Shown here piece by piece: positions 1 to 6,264 of a DNA stretch of 6,264 nucleotides. Where the stretch lies: assembly GCA_002686115.1 (NCBI GenBank), contig NZAF01000154.1:1-6264 (forward strand), given 5' to 3'. The notes below the pieces were generated by a model that had not been told where the DNA came from, did no database searches, and worked only from the letters and a program-made list of their open reading frames with translations. This stretch comes from Halobacteriovorax sp. (GTDB lineage Bacteria; Bdellovibrionota; Bacteriovoracia; Bacteriovoracales; Bacteriovoracaceae). The first letter of the stretch is position 1; the number at the start of each line of letters is the position of its first letter. A program made the position numbers and the translations under genes.

Positions 1-465
1 TATAAGAATAATTATAAGACTAAAGTATTCTTCACTTGGTGGCCTGAAGGTTATGAGCCTAAGATCGATTTTATCCAAAATATTATTTTTATTAAAATTA
101 GTCCTCTTGCCGATCTTGAAAGTTTTTTAACCCAGAAAAAGCTCATCTCACTTCTCGTGAAATCATTATTTTTGGCACAGAGTCCAAATCAGATAAAGAA
201 TATGGAGAAGATTCTTTATAAAGACTGTATGCAAAAAGATATTGAGACCTCACTCTATAACGCCATGGGGCATCTTTATTTGGGTGCTCTAACTAAGAGA
301 AAGGCCTTCGATCCACATAGGGAAACATATAGAGACAAGAGAGATCACATCCTAAGTGTACTTTTTTTCGATATGTTTGAGCGTGAAATCAAAAATAGAG
401 GTAAGTTTTATGGCAATTTTGTCAATGAAGTGGCCAATATTTGCAAGCTTTTGCCCACGTCTTAG
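1..465 (+). CDS. Hypothetical protein, 5'-truncated by window edge (C-terminal 154 residues)
   Basis: The reading frame is open from the first base of the window to a TAG at 463-465, so this is the C-terminal 154 residues of a longer protein whose start lies upstream. The GTG at 157 that could serve as a start is most likely an internal valine codon, because the same frame continues upstream for 52 sense codons with no stop. I do not recognise the family. Visible features are an aromatic patch near the start (FFTWWPEGY, fragment residues 10-18), a hydrophobic stretch IIFIKI shortly after, and then a basic, probably helical C-terminal half rich in Lys, Arg and Glu. There is no clear membrane segment, cysteine cluster or catalytic motif. 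It ends 100 bases before the carboxylase gene, in the same direction. Nothing in it resembles a MerR-type LiuR regulator or an acyl-CoA dehydrogenase, so a role in the leucine pathway is not supported. Confidence 0.7.
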   Translation, partial: YKNNYKTKVFFTWWPEGYEPKIDFIQNIIFIKISPLADLESFLTQKKLISLLVKSLFLAQSPNQIKNMEKILYKDCMQKDIETSLYNAMGHLYLGALTKRKAFDPHRETYRDKRDHILSVLFFDMFEREIKNRGKFYGNFVNEVANICKLLPTS

Positions 466-490
466 TTCAAATTGATTTGCCGCGTGGCAT

Positions 491-519
491 TTGCTAAGTG
501 GTCATTCACATCCTAAAAT
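491..519 (+). promoter_or_regulatory. Candidate sigma70-type promoter for the leucine-degradation operon
   Basis: TTGCTA at 491-496 (4 of 6 matches to TTGACA) is followed after exactly 17 bases by TAAAAT at 514-519 (5 of 6 matches to TATAAT). This would start transcription near G526 and give a leader of about 40 bases before the ATG at 566. It is the best-spaced hexamer pair in the 100-base gap. A second -10-like TATAAA at 541-546 has no acceptable -35 at 16-18 bases. In an AT-rich genome such matches arise by chance, so the call rests on position and spacing only. Confidence 0.4.
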
Positions 520-565
520 AACCCTGTTTTTTTAAGAAGTTATAAATTTTTTAACAGGTTATTTT
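515..565 (+). promoter_or_regulatory. Imperfect inverted repeat abutting the first start codon (candidate operator or leader hairpin)
   Basis: The left arm AAAATAACCCTGTT (515-528) pairs with the right arm AACAGGTTATTTT (553-565) over 13 base pairs, with only C524 unpaired and a 24-base AT-rich loop between. The left arm overlaps the candidate -10 and start site. The right arm contains the AGGT ribosome binding site (556-559) and ends at the base before the ATG. As DNA it could be a two-half-site operator. As RNA, if transcription starts upstream of 515, it would occlude the ribosome binding site. If transcription starts near 526 only the DNA reading works. It is not a typical Rho-independent terminator: only three G-C pairs, and the right arm runs into the ATG rather than a U tract. 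Confidence 0.45.
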
Positions 566-2188
566 ATGGAAACTTTACGTACAAAAGTAAATAAGAATAC
601 TCCGGAATTTAGAGAAAATTATGAGTTTAATAAAACTCTTAAAGAAGAACTTGTTTCACATCTAACAAAAGTTAGTGAAGGTGGTGGAGAGAAGTCTGTT
701 AAAAGACATCGCTCAAGAGATAAGCTTCTTGCACGCGAAAGAATCGAAAAAATTATTGATGCAGGCTCTCCATTCTTAGAACTAAGTAGTTTGGCAGCAA
801 AAGATATGTATGGAATGGATATTCCAAGTGCAGGGATAATTACTGGTATCGGCCGTGTTCATGGTGTTGAATGTATGTTCGTTGCAAATGATGCTACAGT
901 TAAGGGCGGAACTTACTTTCCAATGACAGTAAAAAAGCACTTAAGAGCACAAGAAATTGCAAGAGAAAATAGACTCCCTTGTATCTATCTTGTTGATTCT
1001 GGAGGTGCATTTCTTCCAATGCAAGATGAAGTCTTCCCTGATAAGGAACACTTTGGACGAATCTTTTATAATCAAGCACAAATGTCATCTATGGGAATTC
1101 CCCAAATCGCAGTTGTCCTTGGTAGTTGTACGGCCGGTGGAGCCTATGTTCCAGCTATGGCCGATGAATCAATTATTGTTAAAGGAAATGGAACGATTTT
1201 CTTAGGAGGACCTCCTCTTGTTAAGGCCGCAACTGGTGAAGAAGTAAGTGCTGAAGATCTTGGTGGGGCACATGTCCATACATCCGAATCAGGAGTTGCA
1301 GATCATTTTGCCGAAAATGAATTAGATGCCCTCGCCATAACTAGAGATGTGGTGGAGAATTTAAATTATAAATCCCTTGGCGAGGCAAGCTTTGATAAGA
1401 GACAGGCTCCTGTCGACGCTCCTCTTTATGATAGCGATGAAATTTATGGAATCCTATCAAAGGATACTCGTAAGCCTTTTGATGTTAGAGAAATCATAGC
1501 AAGACTCGTTGATAATTCAGAATTTCATGAATTTAAACAAAAGTATGGCGAAACTCTTGTCTGTGGATTTGCAAATATCCACGGTTATAAAGTTGGGATA
1601 GTCGCTAATAATGGAATTCTTTTTAGTGAAAGTGCCGTCAAAGGCTCACACTTTATTCAGCTCTGTGGCCAAAGAAAAATCCCCCTTGTTTTTTTACAAA
1701 ATATTACAGGTTTTATGGTTGGTAAAAAATACGAATCCGAAGGGATTGCAAAACATGGGGCAAAAATGGTGACGGCCGTTTCAACAGTTAATGTTCCAAA
1801 GTTTACAGTAGTTATTGGTGGCTCATTTGGTGCTGGGAATTACGGTATGTGTGGGCGAGCATATTCACCGAGATTTATGTGGATGTGGCCTAATGCTAGA
1901 ATCTCAGTCATGGGTGGTGAACAAGCTGCAGGTGTTCTTGCAACTGTTAAACAAGATGGTCTTAAGGCCAGTGGCAAAGAGGTCATGAGTGAAAGTGAAT
2001 TAGAAGAATTCAAAAAGCCAATTTTAGAAAAATATGAAAAAGAAGGTTCTGCTTATTACTCAAGTGCAAGGCTTTGGGATGATGGTGTGATTGAACCTCA
2101 TAAGACACGTGATGTTCTAGGACTTGCTATCGCTGCAAGTTTAAATAATGAAATTGATGATTCACGCTTTGGTGTATTTAGGATGTAA
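566..2188 (+). CDS. liuB: 3-methylcrotonyl-CoA carboxylase beta subunit (carboxyltransferase)
   Basis: This is the carboxyltransferase subunit (also called mccB), which moves CO2 from biotin on the alpha subunit to 3-methylcrotonyl-CoA, giving 3-methylglutaconyl-CoA in cytosolic leucine breakdown. The 540 residues match the usual family length of about 535. Two crotonase-fold carboxyltransferase halves are visible. The N half has TVKGGTYFP (111-119), VDSGGAFLPMQDEVFPD (143-159) and the glycine-rich acyl-CoA/oxyanion segment GSCTAGGAYVPAM (186-198). The C half has ANNGILFSESAVKG (347-360), FLQNITGFMVG (376-386) and the second oxyanion segment GGSFGAGNYGMCGRAY (418-433). These are methylcrotonyl-type rather than propionyl- or acetyl-CoA carboxylase motifs. 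Geranyl-CoA carboxylase beta is a close relative, but the liuC and lyase neighbours argue for leucine degradation. The ATG at 566 has AGGT at 556-559 with a 6-base spacer, and the N-terminus aligns with family members as I recall them. The stop overlaps the next start by one base. Confidence 0.95.
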   Translation: METLRTKVNKNTPEFRENYEFNKTLKEELVSHLTKVSEGGGEKSVKRHRSRDKLLARERIEKIIDAGSPFLELSSLAAKDMYGMDIPSAGIITGIGRVHGVECMFVANDATVKGGTYFPMTVKKHLRAQEIARENRLPCIYLVDSGGAFLPMQDEVFPDKEHFGRIFYNQAQMSSMGIPQIAVVLGSCTAGGAYVPAMADESIIVKGNGTIFLGGPPLVKAATGEEVSAEDLGGAHVHTSESGVADHFAENELDALAITRDVVENLNYKSLGEASFDKRQAPVDAPLYDSDEIYGILSKDTRKPFDVREIIARLVDNSEFHEFKQKYGETLVCGFANIHGYKVGIVANNGILFSESAVKGSHFIQLCGQRKIPLVFLQNITGFMVGKKYESEGIAKHGAKMVTAVSTVNVPKFTVVIGGSFGAGNYGMCGRAYSPRFMWMWPNARISVMGGEQAAGVLATVKQDGLKASGKEVMSESELEEFKKPILEKYEKEGSAYYSSARLWDDGVIEPHKTRDVLGLAIAASLNNEIDDSRFGVFRM

Positions 2189-2193
2189 TGATG
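2180..2193 (+). promoter_or_regulatory. Ribosome binding site and twin ATG deciding the liuC start
   Basis: AGGA at 2180-2183 lies inside the last codons of the carboxylase beta gene. Two adjacent in-frame ATGs follow: 2188 (spacer 4 bases, sharing the final A of the upstream TAA) and 2191 (spacer 7 bases). The 7-base spacer is nearer the normal optimum, so 2191 may be the main start, making the protein 261 rather than 262 residues. Either choice gives tight stop-start coupling. Confidence 0.55.
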
Positions 2194-2976
2194 GAAAATC
2201 TTTTTTTTAAATCTATTGATGAATTCGGTATTGCAACAATTACGCTTAATAGAGCAGAGATACATAATGCTTTTAACGATGAATTAATTGCAGGACTAAC
2301 AGATTGCTTTGTCAAAATGGAAAGTGATGACAATGTGAAAATTGTTGTTCTTACTGGTAATGGTAAATCATTTTGTGCTGGAGCAGATTTAAATTGGATG
2401 AAGAAAATGATTGATTATTCTGAAGAAGAAAATATTTCTGATTCAATGAATTTAGCAAATCTTTTTCATACTATTAATTCATTTTCAAAACCAGTCATTG
2501 GAAAAATTAATGGTGCTGCTCTTGGTGGTGGTAGTGGCCTAGTTGCAGTTTGCGATCATGTTATTGCTCATGAGGATGCAATTTTTGGATTTACTGAAAC
2601 TCGCTTAGGAATAGTTCCAGCGGTTATTTCTCCATTTGTTCTTAGAAAAATTGGGGAAAGTCATGGAAGGACATTATTTTTAAGTGGTCGAAGGTTTAAT
2701 GCAACTCATGCAAAAGAAATAGGTCTTGTTCATCAGATAAGTCTTGATAGGCACTTTGAAAAGGATGTGATGGATATTTGTCAGGACTTTTTAAAAGCAG
2801 CCCCTGGAGCTCAAAAAGTTTGTAAGCAGATGATCTATGATGTGGTTAATATGACTGATGTTAATGAAGCCAAGGTATACACTTGTGGTGTCATTGCTAA
2901 GCGTAGGGTATCGGATGAGGGGCAGGATGGTATGTGCTCTCTTCTAGAAAAAAGAAAACCAATGTGGGTGAAATAA
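2188..2976 (+). CDS. liuC: 3-methylglutaconyl-CoA hydratase, LiuC-type crotonase
   Basis: This crotonase-family protein of 262 residues (261 if it starts at 2191) probably hydrates 3-methylglutaconyl-CoA to HMG-CoA. The first oxyanion-hole segment is SFCAGADLNWMKKM (61-74), whose DLNWM ending I associate with LiuC/AtuE-type hydratases. The second is AALGGGSGLVAVCD (110-123). TETRLGIVPAVISPFV (136-151) carries Glu137, which aligns with Glu164 of rat enoyl-CoA hydratase. The position of the other rat catalytic residue, Glu144, is Gly117 here; from memory this is normal for the bacterial LiuC/AtuE branch, so it marks the subfamily rather than a dead enzyme. The gene sits between the two carboxylase subunit genes, the standard liuB-liuC-liuD order. 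The related gamma-carboxygeranoyl-CoA hydratase AtuE is the main alternative, but no other geraniol-pathway gene is visible. A run of eight T at 2201-2208 lies in the first codons. The stop abuts the next ATG directly. Confidence 0.9.
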   Translation: MMENLFFKSIDEFGIATITLNRAEIHNAFNDELIAGLTDCFVKMESDDNVKIVVLTGNGKSFCAGADLNWMKKMIDYSEEENISDSMNLANLFHTINSFSKPVIGKINGAALGGGSGLVAVCDHVIAHEDAIFGFTETRLGIVPAVISPFVLRKIGESHGRTLFLSGRRFNATHAKEIGLVHQISLDRHFEKDVMDICQDFLKAAPGAQKVCKQMIYDVVNMTDVNEAKVYTCGVIAKRRVSDEGQDGMCSLLEKRKPMWVK

Positions 2977-4908
2977 ATGAAAATTAAAAAGTTATTAATT
3001 GCCAATAGAGCTGAAATTGCTATTCGTATCATGAGAACGTGCCAAAAACTTGGAATAAAAACGGTCTCTCTCTACACTCTTGAAGAAGAGAATCTTCCTC
3101 AGAGATTCATTGCTGACGATAGCGTTTTATTAGAAGGTAATTCATTATCTGAAACATATTTAAATATTGATAAGATTATTTCTATAGCAAAAGAATATGG
3201 TTGTGATGCAATTCATCCAGGATATGGATTCTTATCTGAAAATGCTGAGTTTTGTAAGAAAGTCGTTGCTAATGACCTTATCTTTGTAGGACCTACGCCT
3301 GATTCAATTACAATGATGGGTGATAAAAAAGGTTCTAAAGAAAAAATGATTGAACTTGGAGTCCCAACAATTCCTGGTTATCACGGTGCTAATCAAGATG
3401 CAGATCATCTTAAAAGCGAAGCATGTAAAATAGGCTACCCTGTCTTAATAAAGGCTTCTGCTGGTGGCGGTGGAAAGGGAATGAGAATCGTTTATGATGA
3501 AAAAGACTTTTTAGAGTCCCTTGATTCTTGTAAAAGAGAGGCGATAAAGTCATTTGGATCAGATGTCGTTCTCATTGAAAAATTTATTGAGAATCCAAGA
3601 CATATCGAAATTCAAGTCATGTCTGATAACCACGGAAATCACTTTCACTTTTTTGACCGTGAATGTTCAATCCAAAGAAGACATCAAAAAATTATTGAAG
3701 AGGCACCATCAATTGCCCTAAATGATGAATTAAGAGAAAATATGACTCAGACTTCTGTGCATATTACAAAATCCATCAATTATTCTGGAGCCGGAACTAT
3801 TGAATATATACTTGATGGTGATCAATTCTACTTTTTAGAAATGAATACGAGATTACAAGTTGAGCATCCTGTTACAGAGATGATTACAGGATTTGATCTT
3901 GTAAGACTTCAACTTGTTGCTGCTGGAAATGAAGAATTTGACTTTGATCAAGATGATATAGAGATTCTTGGACATAGTATTGAATGCCGAATTTATGCAG
4001 AAGATCCTGATAATGACTTTTTACCAAGTGTCGGTCGCTTAAAGTATATAGGGGATGCAGAGTATTCAGAAGCACGTCTTGAGTGCGGTTACAGTGATGG
4101 AAATGAGATAACCATCAATTTTGACCCAATGATAGCCAAGGTGATCTCAACAGGTGAAGATAGAGAAGAGGCGATTGAAAGATCACTTGAATCTTTAAAA
4201 AGTATTCCATTTTTTGGTTTAAAAACAAATATTGAATACCTTTCTCGTATATTAAATAGTGAACCATTTTATGAAGGAGATACCTATACTCACTTTGTAA
4301 AAACTTATGAAGATATCTTAGGAAGCGTGAGACCATCAAGATCTGAAGTTATTGCAGCACTGATGCATAAACTTCCAATCAGTCATGGCACAAACCCATG
4401 GGATTCATTATCTAGTTTTCGTTTAGGTGAAGATGAAAAGGTATTTACTTTTTATCTAGATGAAGAAGAAATTAGTATTAGTGTTAATACACATTTTGAA
4501 AGTTTCACAAAGATTAAATATCAAGGATCTTGGTCTATGGTAAAACTAGTAGATCAGTTTGATGATATTTGCTCTTATATCGTCGATAGAGACATGGTGA
4601 CTGTTGTATCATTTGACGACGATGTCATAGTAAATGGAAAATTCTATAAACTTACTAATAATTATCCAAAGCGTTCAGATGATTCTACTGGTGCTGGGGG
4701 AGATATGCTCTCGCCAATGCCTGGTAAGATTTTAAAGCTTGTTGTTGAACCTGGAGCAAGTTTTAAAACGGGAGATTCATTAGTGATAATGGAAGCAATG
4801 AAAATGGAACATACGATAAAGGCATCTACAGATGGTAAGCTTCTTAGTTATCTTGTTAAAGAAGGTGAACTTATTAGTGGTGATGCCAGATTAATAGATT
4901 TTGAATAA
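2977..4908 (+). CDS. liuD: 3-methylcrotonyl-CoA carboxylase alpha subunit (biotin carboxylase + biotin carrier)
   Basis: This subunit (also called mccA) carboxylates its own biotin with ATP and bicarbonate, then presents it to the beta subunit. Residues 1 to about 445 are a biotin carboxylase whose numbering matches E. coli AccC nearly exactly: Lys159 in KASAGGGGKGMR (159-170), Lys238 in RRHQK, Glu276, Glu288, Asn290, Arg292 and Glu296 in EMNTRLQVEHPVTE, and Arg338 in ECRIYAEDP. Residues about 450-570 form a less conserved linker/BT-like region expected to contact the beta subunit. The C-terminal biotinyl domain (about 575-643) has the MEAMKMEH motif, with biotinylated Lys609 located 34 residues before the end. 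The 643 residues are slightly short for the family (about 655 or more in bacteria). The fused carrier domain excludes AccC. Propionyl-CoA carboxylase alpha is the main alternative, but the neighbours favour methylcrotonyl. The ATG directly abuts the liuC stop, with GGGTGA at 2966-2971 and a 5-base spacer. Confidence 0.94.
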   Translation: MKIKKLLIANRAEIAIRIMRTCQKLGIKTVSLYTLEEENLPQRFIADDSVLLEGNSLSETYLNIDKIISIAKEYGCDAIHPGYGFLSENAEFCKKVVANDLIFVGPTPDSITMMGDKKGSKEKMIELGVPTIPGYHGANQDADHLKSEACKIGYPVLIKASAGGGGKGMRIVYDEKDFLESLDSCKREAIKSFGSDVVLIEKFIENPRHIEIQVMSDNHGNHFHFFDRECSIQRRHQKIIEEAPSIALNDELRENMTQTSVHITKSINYSGAGTIEYILDGDQFYFLEMNTRLQVEHPVTEMITGFDLVRLQLVAAGNEEFDFDQDDIEILGHSIECRIYAEDPDNDFLPSVGRLKYIGDAEYSEARLECGYSDGNEITINFDPMIAKVISTGEDREEAIERSLESLKSIPFFGLKTNIEYLSRILNSEPFYEGDTYTHFVKTYEDILGSVRPSRSEVIAALMHKLPISHGTNPWDSLSSFRLGEDEKVFTFYLDEEEISISVNTHFESFTKIKYQGSWSMVKLVDQFDDICSYIVDRDMVTVVSFDDDVIVNGKFYKLTNNYPKRSDDSTGAGGDMLSPMPGKILKLVVEPGASFKTGDSLVIMEAMKMEHTIKASTDGKLLSYLVKEGELISGDARLIDFE

Positions 4909-4940
4909 ATTTTATAAACAAAGAAGAGATTAGTAACTTT

Positions 4941-5843
4941 ATGATTAAAGAAGAAGTTAAAATTGTAGAAGTCGGACCTAGAGATGGGCTTCAAAATGAA
5001 AAGGTAATACTGCCAATAGAAACAAAAATTGAGCTTATTGACTTATTAGTTGATGCTGGTTTTACAACTATTGAGCCTACTAGTTTTGTGCGTCCGGAAT
5101 ATATTCCACAAATGGCTGATTCAAAAACGTTATTTTCTAGTATTCTTAAACATGAAGATATCGTTTTTCCAGCTCTCGTTCCAAATAAAAGGGGTTTTCT
5201 AAACTCCTTAGACGCTGGTGCAAAATGGATTGCTATTTTTACTGCAACTTCCAACACTTTTAATAAAAAAAATACAAATGCTACGATAGATGAATCTTTA
5301 AAAAGGTTTGATGAATTTGTTCCGGATGCGATTAAGGAAGGACAAACAGTCAGAGGATATATTTCAACGGTTTTTGGTTGTCCCTATGAGGGCGAAACAT
5401 CAATAGATGAGATGCTTAGACTTTGTGAAAAGCTCATAAGCTTTGGCGTTAATGAAATCTCTCTTGGTGATACCATTGGTGTTGCTAATCCTAATCAAGT
5501 ACAAGTCATTATTCAAAGACTAAAAGAACATTTTGACCTCTCTATGATGGCGATGCATTTTCATGATACTGAAGGTATGCCCCTTGCCAATATTTTAGCT
5601 TCTTATCAAGAAGGAATACGCATTTTTGATTCTTCAGTTGCTGGTCTTGGAGGATGCCCTTATGCAAAAGGTGCATCTGGAAATGTAGCTAGTGATGATG
5701 TTATTAATATGTTTCATAAGATGAATATTAAAACTGGAATAGATCAAGATAAATTACATAAAGCATCTCGTTTTATATTAAAGGCACTTGGAAAAGAAGG
5801 TTCTTCTAAGTTTTTCCAAGCTAATGAAGGGAGAAAGTCATGA
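4941..5843 (+). CDS. liuE: Hydroxymethylglutaryl-CoA lyase
   Basis: This lyase (also called mvaB or hmgL) cleaves HMG-CoA into acetyl-CoA and acetoacetate, the last step of the leucine branch. The 300 residues are normal length for a bacterial single-domain TIM-barrel lyase. Every key residue known from the human enzyme is found at matching spacing: Arg14 and Asp15 in GPRDGLQNE (12-20), Glu45 in IEPTSFV (44-50), metal-binding His206 and His208 in MHFHDT (205-210), the mobile-loop Cys239 in GLGGCPYAKGASGNVASDD (235-253), and metal ligand Asn248 in the same segment. It should need a divalent cation such as Mg2+ or Mn2+. The ATG at 4941 is the only reasonable start, because the frame upstream has no usual start codon before the alpha-subunit stop. 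The purine tract AAGAAGAG (4921-4928) is 12 bases away, so the binding site is weak. The 32-base gap is the longest inside the operon. The stop overlaps the next ATG by four bases. Confidence 0.96.
   Translation: MIKEEVKIVEVGPRDGLQNEKVILPIETKIELIDLLVDAGFTTIEPTSFVRPEYIPQMADSKTLFSSILKHEDIVFPALVPNKRGFLNSLDAGAKWIAIFTATSNTFNKKNTNATIDESLKRFDEFVPDAIKEGQTVRGYISTVFGCPYEGETSIDEMLRLCEKLISFGVNEISLGDTIGVANPNQVQVIIQRLKEHFDLSMMAMHFHDTEGMPLANILASYQEGIRIFDSSVAGLGGCPYAKGASGNVASDDVINMFHKMNIKTGIDQDKLHKASRFILKALGKEGSSKFFQANEGRKS
5827..5842 (+). promoter_or_regulatory. Strong ribosome binding site with ATGA overlap
   Basis: AAGGGAG at 5827-5833, 6 bases before the ATG at 5840, is the best Shine-Dalgarno sequence in the window. 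The ATG overlaps the TGA (5841-5843) of the lyase gene in an ATGA arrangement, a usual sign of translational coupling. It fixes the start of the last gene firmly. Confidence 0.75.
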
Positions 5844-6264
5844 GTACATACCATGATCTTCCCATGCTAAAACGTCATTTAGAGGGAAGCATTCTCACTA
5901 TTTCTCTTAATAACCCTGATATGCGAAATGCACTTGTCGACGATTTAATTATCGATCTTACTAATACATTAAAACAGGCTGATCTTGACTCTCAAGTACG
6001 TGTTGTCATTTTAAAAGGCGAAGGAAAGAGCTTTTGTGCTGGTGGTGATGTGAAGGCCATGAAAGATAGAAGTGGTATGTTTGCAGGAGACTCTTTTGAA
6101 CTAAAAAATCGTTATCATTTTGGAATTCAAGAAATACCACGCTCAATTGAGCGTTTTAGAAAACCTCTAATTGCCCAAGTCCATGGCGCTGCAGTTGGAG
6201 CAGGGTGTGATCTCGTGGCAATGTGTGATCTACGTTATTCTACTAAAGATGCGAAATTTGCAGA
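5840..6264 (+). CDS. Enoyl-CoA hydratase/isomerase family protein, 3'-truncated by window edge
   Basis: The first 141 residues of a second crotonase-family protein are present before the window ends; the family is usually about 260 residues. The first oxyanion-hole segment is SFCAGGDVKAM (64-74) and the second is HGAAVGAGCDLVAMCD (115-130). The residue aligned with rat hydratase Glu144 is Asp124, whereas LiuC in this operon has Gly there. Aspartate at this place is known in dienoyl-CoA isomerases (ECH1 type) and in many uncharacterised crotonases. The second catalytic position would fall at about residue 144, just past the window, so hydratase and isomerase cannot be separated. It has a strong ribosome binding site and a 4-base overlap with the lyase gene, so it belongs to the same transcript. 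Its role is inferred only as acyl-CoA metabolism linked to branched-chain amino acid or fatty acid breakdown. It is clearly not a copy of liuC: the motifs around both active-site segments differ. Confidence 0.85.
   Translation, partial: MSTYHDLPMLKRHLEGSILTISLNNPDMRNALVDDLIIDLTNTLKQADLDSQVRVVILKGEGKSFCAGGDVKAMKDRSGMFAGDSFELKNRYHFGIQEIPRSIERFRKPLIAQVHGAAVGAGCDLVAMCDLRYSTKDAKFA

Noticed and set aside
157..465. A self-contained 102-residue gene starting at GTG 157
   Set aside because: The same frame is open back to base 1 with no stop, so the GTG is better read as an internal codon of a gene cut by the window edge.
478..489. Small hairpin TGCC-GCGT-GGCA after the first gene as a terminator
   Set aside because: The stem is only 4 bp and no T tract follows closely; too weak to call.
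541..546. TATAAA as the -10 of the operon promoter
   Set aside because: No -35-like hexamer lies 16-18 bases upstream; the pair at 491-496 and 514-519 is better.
2188..2976. Inactive hydratase because Glu144 is replaced by Gly117
   Set aside because: The LiuC/AtuE branch normally lacks this glutamate while keeping the second one (Glu137 here), so the change marks the subfamily.
2977..4908. Acetyl-CoA carboxylase biotin carboxylase (AccC)
   Set aside because: The biotin carboxylase part matches AccC numbering, but the protein continues into a linker and a biotinyl domain with MEAMKMEH, and it lies beside the methylcrotonyl-CoA carboxylase beta gene.
4991..5257. Open frame of 88 residues on the minus strand inside the lyase gene
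   Set aside because: It lies wholly within a gene whose active-site residues are all intact on the + strand and has no recognisable motif; it is a shadow. The same applies to the minus-strand frames at 900-1088, 2835-3032, 3884-4075 and 4115-4339 and the + strand frame at 957-1205.
1..6264. A novel defence, mobile or CRISPR-like system
   Set aside because: No direct-repeat arrays, transposase, integrase, nuclease, toxin-antitoxin or RNA-gene signals were seen; the coding content is a known catabolic operon plus one unidentified partial gene.

Overview
The window is an AT-rich stretch (GC roughly mid-thirties by eye) carrying most of a bacterial leucine/isovalerate degradation operon, all on the + strand. 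Gene order is the classic liuB-liuC-liuD-liuE order: 3-methylcrotonyl-CoA carboxylase beta subunit (566-2188), a LiuC-type 3-methylglutaconyl-CoA hydratase (2188 or 2191-2976), the biotin-carrying alpha subunit (2977-4908) and hydroxymethylglutaryl-CoA lyase (4941-5843). A second, different crotonase-family gene follows (5840 to beyond the window end). A 5'-truncated gene of unknown function (1-465) precedes the operon.

How the genes work together: the two carboxylase subunits form a biotin enzyme that carboxylates 3-methylcrotonyl-CoA to 3-methylglutaconyl-CoA. LiuC hydrates this to HMG-CoA, and the lyase splits HMG-CoA into acetyl-CoA and acetoacetate. The preceding step, isovaleryl-CoA dehydrogenase (liuA), and the usual regulator (liuR) are not in this window. 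The last gene is a crotonase paralogue whose substrate cannot be told from the part visible. The junctions are very tight: a 1-base overlap, direct abutment, a 32-base gap and a 4-base overlap. The five genes are therefore almost certainly co-transcribed and partly translationally coupled.

The only non-coding stretch of note is 466-565. It holds a plausible sigma70-type promoter and an imperfect 13-bp inverted repeat. The left arm of the repeat overlaps the -10 and its right arm contains the ribosome binding site and abuts the first start codon. No RNA genes, mobile elements, CRISPR arrays, long repeats or convincing terminators were seen.

Organism: low GC, recognisable Shine-Dalgarno sites and a full leucine-catabolic operon fit an AT-rich Gram-negative, for example a Bacteriovorax-like predator of the Bdellovibrionota. 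This is a guess from composition and gene content; other AT-rich proteobacteria are possible. The coding content is a well-known pathway and I see no undescribed system here. The points worth a second look are the promoter-proximal inverted repeat, the extra crotonase and the unidentified upstream gene.
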